From positions 62,001-126,000 of the forward strand of contig NZ_JBIGHY010000008.1 in assembly GCF_043555865.1 (NCBI RefSeq): 64,000 bases of DNA, given 5' to 3'. The translations under genes were made by a program, and so were the position numbers. Shown here piece by piece: positions 54,307 to 63,481 of this stretch (position 1 is the first letter of the stretch; every line of letters begins with the position of its first letter). Under the pieces are notes generated by a model, which searched no databases, was not told where the DNA came from, and saw only the letters and a program-made list of their open reading frames with translations. Origin of the DNA: Pelomonas dachongensis. GTDB taxonomy: Bacteria > Pseudomonadota > Gammaproteobacteria > Burkholderiales > Burkholderiaceae_C.

Positions 54307-55199
54307 TGGCCTGGTTCAAGAGGAAGGCCGCCGCGCCGCCGCAGACCACCGTGCAGGACTCCGTGTTCGGCGCCACCGGCATGCCTGGCGGCCGTTCGGT
54401 GCGCCACGCGCTGCCGCGCCGCTGGAGCATCGCCGGCGCGCTGATCGGCCTGCTTGGCGCGCTGGTGCTGTTTGCGCCGGCCAGCTGGCTGGCGCGCTCG
54501 CTGGCGTCGGCGACGAACGGACACCTGCTGATCGTCGACACGCGCGGCAGCATCTGGAACGGCTCCGGCATGGTGGTGCTGACCGGTGGCTCGGGCAGCC
54601 GCGACGCGGCCTCGCTGCCGGGCCGGCTGCACTGGCGCATGCGCATGAACTGGACCGGCGGCCTGCAGCTCGCGGCGCAGCAGGACTGCTGCATCAACGG
54701 CGAGCTGTTGCTGGGCATCAAGCCCGGCCTGGGTCGCGTGGCCGTCAGCGTGGACAACCGCGCCGACTGGCTGGTGCGCCTGCCCGCCGGCCTGCTCAGC
54801 GGCCTGGGCACGCCGTGGAACACGCTGCAGCCCAGCGGCTCGCTGCGGCTGTCGGCGAACGAACTGCGGCTGGAGTCGGTGCAGGGTCGCTGGCGCCAGT
54901 TCGGTGATCTGCACCTGGACCTGCAGAACCTGTCGTCGCGGGTGTCTACCGTCGCGCCGCTGGGCAGTTACCGCTTCAGCATCCAGGCCGACCCGGGCAA
55001 CCCCGGCGTCAGCACCCTGCGCCTGTCGACGCTGGAAGGCGCGCTGCAGTTGACCGGCGTGGGCACGCTGAGCCCCGGCGGCAAGAGCCGCTTCACCGGC
55101 GAGGCCGCGGCCGCGCCGGGCCGCGAAGAGGCGCTGAACAATCTGCTGAACATCATCGGGCGTCGCCAGGGTGCGCGCTCCGTCTTGACGATCGGATGA
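54306..55199 (+). CDS. gspN: GspN, type II secretion protein N
   Basis: 297 residues from ATG 54306, one base overlap with gspM. One N-terminal transmembrane helix (about 39-60, AGALIGLLGALVLFAPASWL), then a beta-rich periplasmic domain with the GspN segment LLIVDTRGSIWNGSGMVVLTGG and GTLSPGGKSRFTGEAAAAPG near the C-terminus. GspN is present only in a subset of type II systems; its precise role is poorly defined. The end overlaps the gspD start. Confidence 0.91.
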   Translation: MAWFKRKAAAPPQTTVQDSVFGATGMPGGRSVRHALPRRWSIAGALIGLLGALVLFAPASWLARSLASATNGHLLIVDTRGSIWNGSGMVVLTGGSGSRDAASLPGRLHWRMRMNWTGGLQLAAQQDCCINGELLLGIKPGLGRVAVSVDNRADWLVRLPAGLLSGLGTPWNTLQPSGSLRLSANELRLESVQGRWRQFGDLHLDLQNLSSRVSTVAPLGSYRFSIQADPGNPGVSTLRLSTLEGALQLTGVGTLSPGGKSRFTGEAAAAPGREEALNNLLNIIGRRQGARSVLTIG

Positions 55200-57424
55200 C
55201 CATGAATTTCCCACGCACCGCCATCGTCGTCGCCATCACTGCGCAACTGGTCAGCGGCATCGCCCAGGCGCAGCCCGACAACGCCACCGTGCAGCGGGGC
55301 CGCCAGGGTCCGGCCGTGCGGGCCAGCTCGCCCGTTGTGCTGAACTTCGTCAACGCAGACATCGAGGCCGTGACGCGCGCCATCGGCGTCATGCTGAACC
55401 GCCAGATCATCATCGACCCGCGCGTGAAGGGCTCGATCACGGTCTACAGCGAGCAGCCGGTGTCGGTGGCGGAGGCCTACCGCAACTACCTGGCGGCGCT
55501 GCGCGGCCTGGGCTTCACGGTCGTCGAGACCGCGGGCCTGCTGAAGGTGCTGCCCGAGGCGGACGCCAAGCTGCAGGCCGGCTCGGTGGCGGTCGAGACC
55601 AGCAGCGCACGCGGCGACCAGATCCTGACGCAGATATTCCGCATCCAGCACGAGAACGCGAACAACCTCGTCGCCGTGCTGCGCCCGCTGATCAGCCCCA
55701 ACAACACCATCAACGCGAACCCGGGCAACAACAGCCTGGTCATCACCGACTACGCGGACAACCTGCAGCGCATGGCCAAGATCATCGCGGCCATGGACAC
55801 GCCGGGCACCAGCGACGTCGAGATCGTGCCGCTCAAGCACGCCGTGGCCGCCGACCTGGCGCCGCTGGTGCAGCGCCTGGCTGACGGCGGCGCGACCGCC
55901 GGCGCGGTGGTGCCGGGCCAGAGCAGCACGGCCGTCAACGTGCTGGTTGACCCGCGCTCCAACGGCCTGATCCTGCGCGCCAGCAACCCTGCGCGCCTGG
56001 CGGCCGTGCGCGCCATGGTCGACAAGCTGGACCAGCCCAGCGCCGACGGCGGCAACAACATCCGTGTGGTCTACCTGAAAAACGCCGACGCCACCAAGCT
56101 GGCCACGGTGCTGCGCGCGGCCTTCAGTGCCGGCTCGTCGGGCGCGGCCGGCGGCGGCAGCTCCGGCAGCAGCAGCGGTATGAACGGCAGCACCAGTGGC
56201 ACCGGCACGCTGGGCAGCAACACGCTGACGGGCAGCAACAACACCAGCACCGGCGGTGGCCTGTCCGCGGCCGCGACGACGCCGCTGGCCGCCTCGGCCG
56301 GGCCGTCCACCGGCGGCTTCGTGCAGGCCGACCCGTCGACCAACGCGCTCATCATCACGGCGCCCGAACCGCTGTACCGCCAGGTGCGCGCCGTCATCGA
56401 GCAGCTGGATGCCCGCCGCGCGCAGATCTACGTCGAGTCGCTGATCGTCAAGATCGACAACACCAAGGCCGGCCAGTTCGGCGTGCAGTGGCAGAACATC
56501 TTCGGCAACAACGGTGACTCGCGCATCACCGGCGCGGGCACCAACTTCGGCACCGGCCTGGCCAACATCATCAATGCCACCGGCGTGGTGGCCGGCGGCA
56601 CGAACGCAGTGCAGACGGCGCTGAGCAGCGCCGCGGCGCCGACCGGCCTGAACATCGGCATCCTGAAGAAGTTCGGCAGCATCTACACGCTGGGCGCCGT
56701 CGCCAACTTCTTCGAGAGCCAGAGCGGCGCCAACGTGCTGTCCACGCCCAACCTGGTGGCGCTGGACAACGAGGAGGCCCGCATCATCATTGGCCAGAAC
56801 GTGCCCTTCGTGACCGGCTCCTATGCCAACACCGGCAGCAGCACGGGCGGCACGGTCAACCCGTTCACGACGGTGGACCGCAAGGACGTGGGCCTGACGC
56901 TGAAGATCAAGAGCCAGATCGGTGAAGGCGGCGCGGTGCGCATGCAGGTGTCGCACGAGAACTCCTCCGTGGTGCCCGGCAGCAGCGGCACGCAGGGCCC
57001 GACGCTGGACAAGAGCGCCATCGACACCGCCGTCGTCGTGGACGACGGCGACATCATCGTGCTGGGTGGCCTGCTGAAGGACGAGTACACCGACGGCGAC
57101 GATGGCGTGCCGGGCCTGTCCAAGATCCCGCTGATCGGCAACCTGTTCAGCAGCAAGAACCGCAAGCGCGTGAAGACCAACCTGATGGTGTTCCTGCGCC
57201 CCGTGGTGCTGCGCACCGCCGAGGGTGCCAACCAGCTGAGCCTGGACCGCTACGAGTCCATCCGAGCGGTGCAGCAGGCCGTCCAGCCTGCCAAGCACCT
57301 GCTGCTGCCCGACACCGGCATGCCGTCACTGCCCGACCCGCAGGCGCCGGTCGGCCGGGTCGTGCCGCCCATGCCGACGTCACAGCCGGCATCGCAGCCG
57401 TCTGCGCAGCAACCTCAGCAGTAG
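55196..57424 (+). CDS. gspD: GspD, type II secretion outer-membrane secretin
   Basis: 742 residues. Signal peptide ending near GIAQAQ. The N0 domain (about 40-115, VVLNFVNADIEAVTRAIGVMLNRQ) is followed by N1-N3 modules (about 130-420), with a 50-residue Ser/Gly/Thr/Asn-rich insert in N3 near residues 315-360. The secretin core (about 470-690) has NVPFVTGSYANTGSS and VDDGDIIVLGGLLKDEY. The C-terminal tail is Pro/Gln-rich. Starts four bases inside gspN. Confidence 0.96.
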   Translation: MTMNFPRTAIVVAITAQLVSGIAQAQPDNATVQRGRQGPAVRASSPVVLNFVNADIEAVTRAIGVMLNRQIIIDPRVKGSITVYSEQPVSVAEAYRNYLAALRGLGFTVVETAGLLKVLPEADAKLQAGSVAVETSSARGDQILTQIFRIQHENANNLVAVLRPLISPNNTINANPGNNSLVITDYADNLQRMAKIIAAMDTPGTSDVEIVPLKHAVAADLAPLVQRLADGGATAGAVVPGQSSTAVNVLVDPRSNGLILRASNPARLAAVRAMVDKLDQPSADGGNNIRVVYLKNADATKLATVLRAAFSAGSSGAAGGGSSGSSSGMNGSTSGTGTLGSNTLTGSNNTSTGGGLSAAATTPLAASAGPSTGGFVQADPSTNALIITAPEPLYRQVRAVIEQLDARRAQIYVESLIVKIDNTKAGQFGVQWQNIFGNNGDSRITGAGTNFGTGLANIINATGVVAGGTNAVQTALSSAAAPTGLNIGILKKFGSIYTLGAVANFFESQSGANVLSTPNLVALDNEEARIIIGQNVPFVTGSYANTGSSTGGTVNPFTTVDRKDVGLTLKIKSQIGEGGAVRMQVSHENSSVVPGSSGTQGPTLDKSAIDTAVVVDDGDIIVLGGLLKDEYTDGDDGVPGLSKIPLIGNLFSSKNRKRVKTNLMVFLRPVVLRTAEGANQLSLDRYESIRAVQQAVQPAKHLLLPDTGMPSLPDPQAPVGRVVPPMPTSQPASQPSAQQPQQ

Positions 57425-57433
57425 GCCGCGCCC

Positions 57434-58858
57434 ATGGCCGCCAACCGCCACCCTCTGCCCTATGCCTTCGCCAAGGCCAACCGCGTGCTGCTGGAAGACG
57501 ACGGCAACGCACTGACGCTGTGGGCCTCGCCCGAGGTGGGCTGGGCCACGCTGTCCGAGGTGCAGCGCCTGTATTCGGTGGACAAGCTGGAGTCCGAGGC
57601 CGCGGCGTCGCTGGCCGAGCGCATCAACGTCGCCTACGCGGGCAGCGAGAGCAGCGCGGCCACCGTCATCGGCGAGGTCGAGAGCGCGGTGGACCTGTCG
57701 CGCATGATGCAGGACCTGCCCGCTGTGGAAGACCTGCTGGAGGCTGCCAACGACGCGCCCATCATCCGCATGCTGAACGCGCTGCTGACACAGGCGGCCA
57801 AGGACGGCGCGAGCGACATCCACATCGAGCCGTACGAGCGCGCGTCATCGGTGCGTTTCCGCGTCGACGGCACGCTGCGCGAGGTGGTGCAGCCGAACCG
57901 GGCTTTGCACGCGGCACTGATTTCCCGGTTGAAGATCATGGCTGAGCTGGACATCGCCGAGAAGCGCCTGCCGCAGGACGGCCGCATCTCGCTGCGCATC
58001 GGTGGCCGCGCGATCGATGTGCGCGTGTCCACGCTGCCCAGCGCCCACGGCGAGCGCGCCGTGTTGCGGCTGCTGGACAAGAGCGAATCCAAGTTCACGC
58101 TGGAAGGCCTGGGCATGGACGGCGATGTGCTGGCCGCGTTCAAGCGCCTGGTGCAGCAGCCACACGGCATCGTGCTGGTCACAGGCCCGACCGGCTCGGG
58201 CAAGACCACATCGCTGTACGCGTCGCTGCAGACCGTGGACACCAGCACGACCAACGTGCTGACCGTCGAGGACCCCATCGAGTACGAGCTGCCTGGCATC
58301 GGCCAGACGCAGGTCAACAGCAAGATCGACCTGACGTTCGCGAAGGCGCTGCGCGCCATCCTGCGCCAGGATCCGGACGTCATCATGATCGGCGAGATCC
58401 GCGACTACGAGACCGCGCAGATCGCCATCCAGGCCTCGCTGACGGGCCATTTGGTGCTGGCCACGCTGCACACCAACGATGCGCCCAGCGCCGTCACGCG
58501 GCTGACCGACATGGGCGTCGAGCCCTTCCTGCTGTCGTCATCGCTGCTGGGGGTGCTGGCGCAGCGGCTGGTGCGCCGGCTGTGCCCGGTCTGCAAGACG
58601 CAGGACGATCACGGCCGCTGGCATCCCGTCGGCTGCGAGGCCTGCGGCCACACCGGCTACAAGGGCCGCACCGGCGTCTACGAGTTGATGGTGGCGGACG
58701 ACAGCGTGCGCAGCCTCATCCACAACCGCGCGGCCGAGAGCCAGCTGCAGGCGGCTGCGGAAGCGAATGGCCTGCGCTCCATGCGCGAGGATGGCGAGCG
58801 ACTCATCGAATCCGGTGTCACGTCGCTGGAAGAAGTGCTGCGCGTGACGCGCGAGTGA
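57434..58858 (+). CDS. gspE: GspE, type II secretion ATPase
   Basis: 474 residues, cytoplasmic hexameric ATPase. Walker A GPTGSGKTTSLYASL, Asp box in TVEDPIEYELPGIGQTQVN, Walker B region DPDVIMIGEIRDYETAQIA, His box TGHLVLATLHTNDA. The four-Cys zinc motif CPVC...CEAC typical of GspE is present near residues 395-415. The N-terminal GspL-binding domain is short. It lies nine bases after gspD. Confidence 0.96.
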   Translation: MAANRHPLPYAFAKANRVLLEDDGNALTLWASPEVGWATLSEVQRLYSVDKLESEAAASLAERINVAYAGSESSAATVIGEVESAVDLSRMMQDLPAVEDLLEAANDAPIIRMLNALLTQAAKDGASDIHIEPYERASSVRFRVDGTLREVVQPNRALHAALISRLKIMAELDIAEKRLPQDGRISLRIGGRAIDVRVSTLPSAHGERAVLRLLDKSESKFTLEGLGMDGDVLAAFKRLVQQPHGIVLVTGPTGSGKTTSLYASLQTVDTSTTNVLTVEDPIEYELPGIGQTQVNSKIDLTFAKALRAILRQDPDVIMIGEIRDYETAQIAIQASLTGHLVLATLHTNDAPSAVTRLTDMGVEPFLLSSSLLGVLAQRLVRRLCPVCKTQDDHGRWHPVGCEACGHTGYKGRTGVYELMVADDSVRSLIHNRAAESQLQAAAEANGLRSMREDGERLIESGVTSLEEVLRVTRE

Positions 58859-58864
58859 GCCGCC

Positions 58865-59515
58865 TCAGCGCGGCCGGCGGCGGCGCGCTCCCGCACCGGC
58901 GCCCACCAGCGCCAGCGTGACCAGTGCCAGCGACCCGGGTTCGGGCAATTCACTCACGTAGAAGTCGAAGTTCAATCGACGGATGTCGAGGCCCTCGCCG
59001 CCCGGAACGACGAAGGCTTCGTTTGGCGCCGCGAAGTTGCCGCTCCAGGCGCCGCTGAAGTACTCGCTGCGGTAGTCGCTGGCCAGGTGGTCATTCACGT
59101 AGTTGCCCGCGGTCGTCGCGAACCACACGACGGCCTGGTCCAGATACACCGGGGCCAGGAAGTCGAGGCTGTTCCCATCGAAGCCCAGCCCGTAGAAGAA
59201 GCCGCCTGCGCCGTTGAGCACGGCGTGGCTCATGTCGCTGTCCGACGACAGCTCAACGCGGACCAAATGGCGCCCGCCGCCCAGGTCCGACTGGGCTTCG
59301 ATCAGCGTGAAGCTCTGCCCGCCGACGACGAAGTTCTGGCTGGAGCCGTCGAACTGCCCCGTCAGCAAGACCTGGTTCACGAGCTGGGCTGAATCGCCCT
59401 CATCGGCGAGAAGCACCGAGTACGCCGAGTTGGCCGCGACGATGGGCGCCGCGGTGGCCGTCACGCTGGCCAGAACGGCGCAGGCGGTCAGCAGGATGAT
59501 GAGCATGGCTTTCAT
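58865..59515 (-). CDS. PEP-CTERM sorted secreted protein
   Basis: 216 residues from ATG 59513-59515, which has an AGGAG site. The N-terminal signal peptide ends near TATAAP. The C-terminus is LPEPGSLALVTLALVGAG followed by RRRRPR, a textbook PEP-CTERM signal for exosortase processing. The middle, with GGQSFTLIEAQSD, is of unknown function. The gene runs antisense in the only sizeable gap of the gsp operon, between gspE and gspF. No exosortase gene is in the window. Confidence 0.88.
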   Translation of the reverse strand: MKAMLIILLTACAVLASVTATAAPIVAANSAYSVLLADEGDSAQLVNQVLLTGQFDGSSQNFVVGGQSFTLIEAQSDLGGGRHLVRVELSSDSDMSHAVLNGAGGFFYGLGFDGNSLDFLAPVYLDQAVVWFATTAGNYVNDHLASDYRSEYFSGAWSGNFAAPNEAFVVPGGEGLDIRRLNFDFYVSELPEPGSLALVTLALVGAGAGARRRRPR

Positions 59516-59651
59516 GAAGGACTCCTCTTGAGTGGGTTCCAGACCGGGAAGGTGCGCGATTCTTGGCCGGTATCGCGTCGCTGGAATCCCTCGCCTTGAG
59601 GCCTCGGCGATGTCCGGTTTTTGCGAAACGCTCAGCCCGCACAATCGCGCC

Positions 59652-60863
59652 ATGCCTGCCTACAAGTACGAAGCTCTCGCCGACTCCGGCCGCCAGAACA
59701 ACGGCCTGATCGAGGCCGACAACCCGCGGGCCGCGCGCGCCGCTGTGCGCGCGCTGGGGCTGACGCCGCTGTCCATCGAGCAGGTGCAGCAACATGGCGC
59801 GCAGGAGGGCAGCCGCTTCGTGCGTCGCGTCTTCAACGCCACCGCGCTGGCGGTGTGGACGCGCCAGCTCGCGGGTCTGGTCGGCTCCGGCCTGCCCATC
59901 GAGCGCGCGCTGACCGCGCTGGCCGACGAGAGCGAGGATGGCCGGCAGCGCGAGCTGGTCAGCCAGCTGAAGGCGGAGGTCAACGCCGGCTCGACGTTTG
60001 CACGCGCGCTGGCCACGGCGCCGCGCGAGTTCGACGAGGTCTACCGCGCCGTCGTCGCCGCCGGCGAGCAGAGCGGCGCGCTGGGCCGCGTGCTGGAGCG
60101 GCTGGCCGACGACCTGGAGGAACGCCAGGATCTGAAGGCCAAGCTGCTGGGTGCCATCGCGTATCCGGCCATCGTGTCTCTCATCTCGGTGTGCATCGTC
60201 ATCTTTCTGATGACCTACGTGGTGCCGCAGATCGCCACCGTCTTCACCAGCTCCAAGCGGGCGCTGCCGACGCTGACGGTGGTGATGCTGGCCCTCAGCG
60301 ACTTCGTGCGCACCTGGGGCTGGGCGATGCTGGGCGGCCTGACCGTCGCGGCTGTGCTGCTGCGCCAGTCGCTGAAGGCGCCAGCCTTCCGCCGGCGTTT
60401 CGACGCCGGCGTGTTGGGCGTGCCGCTGCTCGGGCGGCTGGCACGCGGCTACAACGCCGCCCGCTTCGCCGGCACGCTGGCCATGCTGGCGGGTGCGGGC
60501 GTGCCCATCCTGAAGGCATTGCAGGCCGCGGCCGAGACGCTGTCCAACCACGCGATGCGGGCCGACGCGCTGGACGCGCTGGTGCAGGTGCGCGAAGGCG
60601 CGCCGCTGGGCTCGGCACTGGCAGGCAAGAAACGCTTCCCCGGCATCCTCGCGATGTTCGCGCGCCTGGGCGAGCAGACCGGCGAGCTGCCCGAGATGCT
60701 GGGCCGCGCGGCGCGCCAGCTCGGCACCGAGGTGCAGCGCCGCTCGATGGCCGCCGCCACGCTGCTGGAGCCGTTGCTCATCGTCGCGATGGGCGCCGTG
60801 GTGCTGCTGATCGTGCTGGCGGTGATGCTGCCGATCATTCAGCTCAACACCTGGGTGAAGTAG
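59652..60863 (+). CDS. gspF: GspF, type II secretion inner-membrane platform protein
   Basis: 403 residues from ATG 59652 (MPAYKYEALADSGRQNNG is the family start; a longer frame is not supported). Two T2SSF domains with three transmembrane helices near residues 170-195, 215-235 and 375-398. Conserved segments include LVGSGLPIERALTALADESE, YRAVVAAGEQSGALG and FARLGEQTGELPEML. It is separated from gspE by the antisense PEP-CTERM gene, so it may need its own promoter. Confidence 0.95.
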   Translation: MPAYKYEALADSGRQNNGLIEADNPRAARAAVRALGLTPLSIEQVQQHGAQEGSRFVRRVFNATALAVWTRQLAGLVGSGLPIERALTALADESEDGRQRELVSQLKAEVNAGSTFARALATAPREFDEVYRAVVAAGEQSGALGRVLERLADDLEERQDLKAKLLGAIAYPAIVSLISVCIVIFLMTYVVPQIATVFTSSKRALPTLTVVMLALSDFVRTWGWAMLGGLTVAAVLLRQSLKAPAFRRRFDAGVLGVPLLGRLARGYNAARFAGTLAMLAGAGVPILKALQAAAETLSNHAMRADALDALVQVREGAPLGSALAGKKRFPGILAMFARLGEQTGELPEMLGRAARQLGTEVQRRSMAAATLLEPLLIVAMGAVVLLIVLAVMLPIIQLNTWVK

Positions 60864-60881
60864 GCCAGGCGCGCGGCCGGA

Positions 60882-61658
60882 TCAGGCGCCTTGCGCGCGC
60901 ACCATCTCGGCGGTCACGCCGACTTCGCGGGCGACCAGCAGATCAACCATCCCATCCTTGTTGAGTTGCTCTGTGGCGGCGTTGAAGCCGGCCAACAAAC
61001 TTGCACCGCCCTCAAGGGCACGAGGCAGGGCCAAATGGATGGGAGTGGCCCCAAGGACGACCGCTCCCGCCACGATGTTCCCCCCCTTGAACTCACGCAG
61101 CTGCAACAGCATGCGCCCTGCCAACTCGGTGACCACCACATGGTCCAGCCGGCCGCGCTGCAGCTTCGCGAAGTTATGAGCGTCTGTCGCCACCTCTTCG
61201 CACTGGAACCGACCAAGGCGCCGGGCCGTATCAAACGCTTCGCCGTAGGACCATCCACGGATGACGCCAACCCGCTTGCCGGTCAGGTCCCCCAGGCTGC
61301 GAAATGGCGCGCGCCGCGTGTATACCGCGAGTCGCTCGACAAAATAGGGTTGGCTGAACAGCCAGCGTTGCTCGCGCTCAGGCGTGCGGATGACGGCGCC
61401 TGCAAGCATCTGGCCCTCATCCACCGCGGCGAGCAGCCGCTTGAAAGGGACTGCGCGTAGCTCACACGGATGCCCCAGGGCCGCAAAGGCCGCCCCCACC
61501 AGCGCGGGGTAGATGCCCTGGGCGACACCGGAGCTGACGGTTCGGTACATCGTCGGCGGACTGCCCTCGTCGAAACCGATGGCCACAGAGCGCAAAGCGT
61601 GCCCCGTCGACTGACCAGCCAGCAACGCGCACGCCGCAAGACATTGTCTTCGCTTCAA
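60882..61658 (-). CDS. Periplasmic solute-binding protein, family 3 (SBP_bac_3)
   Basis: About 258 residues if begun at the TTG at 61656-61658, which has GGGAG seven bases upstream and gives a proper signal peptide (KRRQCLAACALLAGQSTGHA). Upstream in-frame codons would only lengthen a charged leader. The mature part resembles amino-acid-type binding proteins: IGFDEGSPPTMY, FSQPYFVERLAVYTRR, DLTGKRVGVIRGWSYGE. No transporter genes adjoin it. Such orphan proteins often bind amino acids or act in signalling; the ligand is unknown. Confidence 0.82.
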   Translation of the reverse strand: MKRRQCLAACALLAGQSTGHALRSVAIGFDEGSPPTMYRTVSSGVAQGIYPALVGAAFAALGHPCELRAVPFKRLLAAVDEGQMLAGAVIRTPEREQRWLFSQPYFVERLAVYTRRAPFRSLGDLTGKRVGVIRGWSYGEAFDTARRLGRFQCEEVATDAHNFAKLQRGRLDHVVVTELAGRMLLQLREFKGGNIVAGAVVLGATPIHLALPRALEGGASLLAGFNAATEQLNKDGMVDLLVAREVGVTAEMVRAQGA

Positions 61659-61730
61659 CTTTTTGCTCCCGTGCGCCCATCCTAGGCCTTCGCACGGGGC
61701 CACGACAGTGACCGTCGATGCGACCGCGCG

Positions 61731-63290
61731 TTAGCGCAGACGGAAGGTGGACACCACCTCGCTGAGACGGGCAGCCTGGTCCTTCAGGCTTTCGGCTGCG
61801 GCGGTGGACTCTTCCACCAGCGCCGCGTTCTGCTGCGTCATCTTGTCCAGGTCGGCCACGGCCACGTTGATCTGGCCGATGCCCTGGCTCTGCTCGTTGG
61901 AGGCCGTGCTGATCTCGCCGACGATGTCGGTCACGCGCTGCACGCTCTCGACGATCTCGTTCATCGTGCTGCCGGCGTCGCTGACGAGGCGGGTGCCCGC
62001 CTCGACCCTGTCGACGCTGGCGCCGATCAACGTCTTGATCTCGCGCGCGGCCTCGGCCGAGCGCTGGGCCAGCGTGCGCACCTCGCCGGCCACCACGGCG
62101 AAGCCGCGGCCCTGCTCACCGGCACGCGCCGCTTCCACAGCGGCGTTCAACGCCAGGATGTTGGTCTGGAACGCGATGCCGTCGATGGTGCCGATGATGT
62201 CACCGATCTTCTTGCTCGATGTCTGGATGTCGTTCATCGTGGTGACGACCTGGGCCACCACCTCGCCGCCGCGCCGCGCGACATGCGCAGCGGAAGTGGA
62301 CAGCTGGTTGGCCTGCGCGGCGGAGTCGGCGCTGTGGCGCACGGTGCTGGTCAACTCCTCCATCGCGCTGGCGGTCTCCTCCAGGTTGGAGGCGGTCTGC
62401 TCGGTGCGGGCGCTGAGGTCCATGTTGCCGGTGGCGATCTGGGTGCTGGCGGTGGAGATGTTGTCCACCACGCTGCGCACGTCCTGCAGCGCACGGCGCA
62501 GCGCTTCGCGCATCGCGTCGATGGCGTGCAGCAACTGGCCGGTCTCGTCGTTGGGGTAGCTGCGCTGCGGCTCGCCGGTCAGGTCCATGTCGGCAATGGC
62601 GCGGGCCGAACGCTCGGCCTCGCGCAGCGGGCCGGTGATGGAGCGCGACAGCAGCACGCTCAGCACGACGCCAACGCCCAGCGCCAGCCCCGTGCACAGC
62701 GCCAGCAGCCAGACGGTGCGCGAACGCAGCGCCTCGACCTTGGCGGCCGAGCGATCCAGCTCGGCACGCTGGCTCGCGGTCAGCTCGCCTACCGCGTCCA
62801 GATAGCTCTTGGAGGCCGGGTCGAACTTCTCGGCGAACAGCTTGGCCGCCCCTTCGGCATCGCCGGCCTTCTTCGCTTTGCTGACCTCTTCGCGCGAGGC
62901 CAGGTAAGCCTTGCGCAGCTCGCCGATGCGGGCGAACAGCTCGCGCTCGGCCGGCGTGTCCAGCGACGCCTCGATCTGCTTTTGCAGCTCGGTGGTCTCC
63001 TTGATGGCTGCCGCGGTGGCCGGTGCGAAGTACTCGATCAGCGACGGATCGGTGCTCTTGGCGATGGCGGCGGCGCGCTGCACACCAGAGCTGGTGTTGC
63101 GCATCCAGTCGGACGCGGCACGCTCCACCTGCAGGCTGTTCTCCAGCATGTCCTCCATTTCGGCACCCACGGCGCGCAGCTGCCAGACGGCCACGGCACT
63201 GCTGAACAGCAGCAGGCCGAGGATGGCGGACAGCACCAGCGCGAGCCGGCGGCCGATGGAGCCCTTGCGGGTGAATGAGGTCGAGGACAT
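61731..63290 (-). CDS. Methyl-accepting chemotaxis protein
   Basis: 519 residues from ATG 63288-63290. Transmembrane helix 1 (about 17-36), a four-helix-bundle-like periplasmic domain (about 37-190) with DWMRNTSSGVQRAAAIAKS, helix 2 (about 191-212), HAMP (about 213-265) and a Tsr-type signalling domain. The hairpin tip IDGIAFQTNILALNAAVEAA is invariant and intact. There is no CheR-tethering pentapeptide; the protein ends SEVVSTFRLR. Ligand unknown. It neighbours an orphan solute-binding protein gene on the same strand. Confidence 0.95.
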   Translation of the reverse strand: MSSTSFTRKGSIGRRLALVLSAILGLLLFSSAVAVWQLRAVGAEMEDMLENSLQVERAASDWMRNTSSGVQRAAAIAKSTDPSLIEYFAPATAAAIKETTELQKQIEASLDTPAERELFARIGELRKAYLASREEVSKAKKAGDAEGAAKLFAEKFDPASKSYLDAVGELTASQRAELDRSAAKVEALRSRTVWLLALCTGLALGVGVVLSVLLSRSITGPLREAERSARAIADMDLTGEPQRSYPNDETGQLLHAIDAMREALRRALQDVRSVVDNISTASTQIATGNMDLSARTEQTASNLEETASAMEELTSTVRHSADSAAQANQLSTSAAHVARRGGEVVAQVVTTMNDIQTSSKKIGDIIGTIDGIAFQTNILALNAAVEAARAGEQGRGFAVVAGEVRTLAQRSAEAAREIKTLIGASVDRVEAGTRLVSDAGSTMNEIVESVQRVTDIVGEISTASNEQSQGIGQINVAVADLDKMTQQNAALVEESTAAAESLKDQAARLSEVVSTFRLR

Positions 63291-63481
63291 GACGGAACTC
63301 CCTGGAGCCCTCCGCCGGTGCCGGGGCGAGCCTTGTTGCAAAGCCGTGCATGTTCCCGTGGCCGACTGTTTCGCGACAGTGCCCCTTCCGTGAAAACCCT
63401 AGGCATCGCCAAGTGCGTCACGAAAGTCGTCCACCGCGCCACCGAGGCCGGGGATGGTGGGGCAGCCGTCAGAATGCTGGC

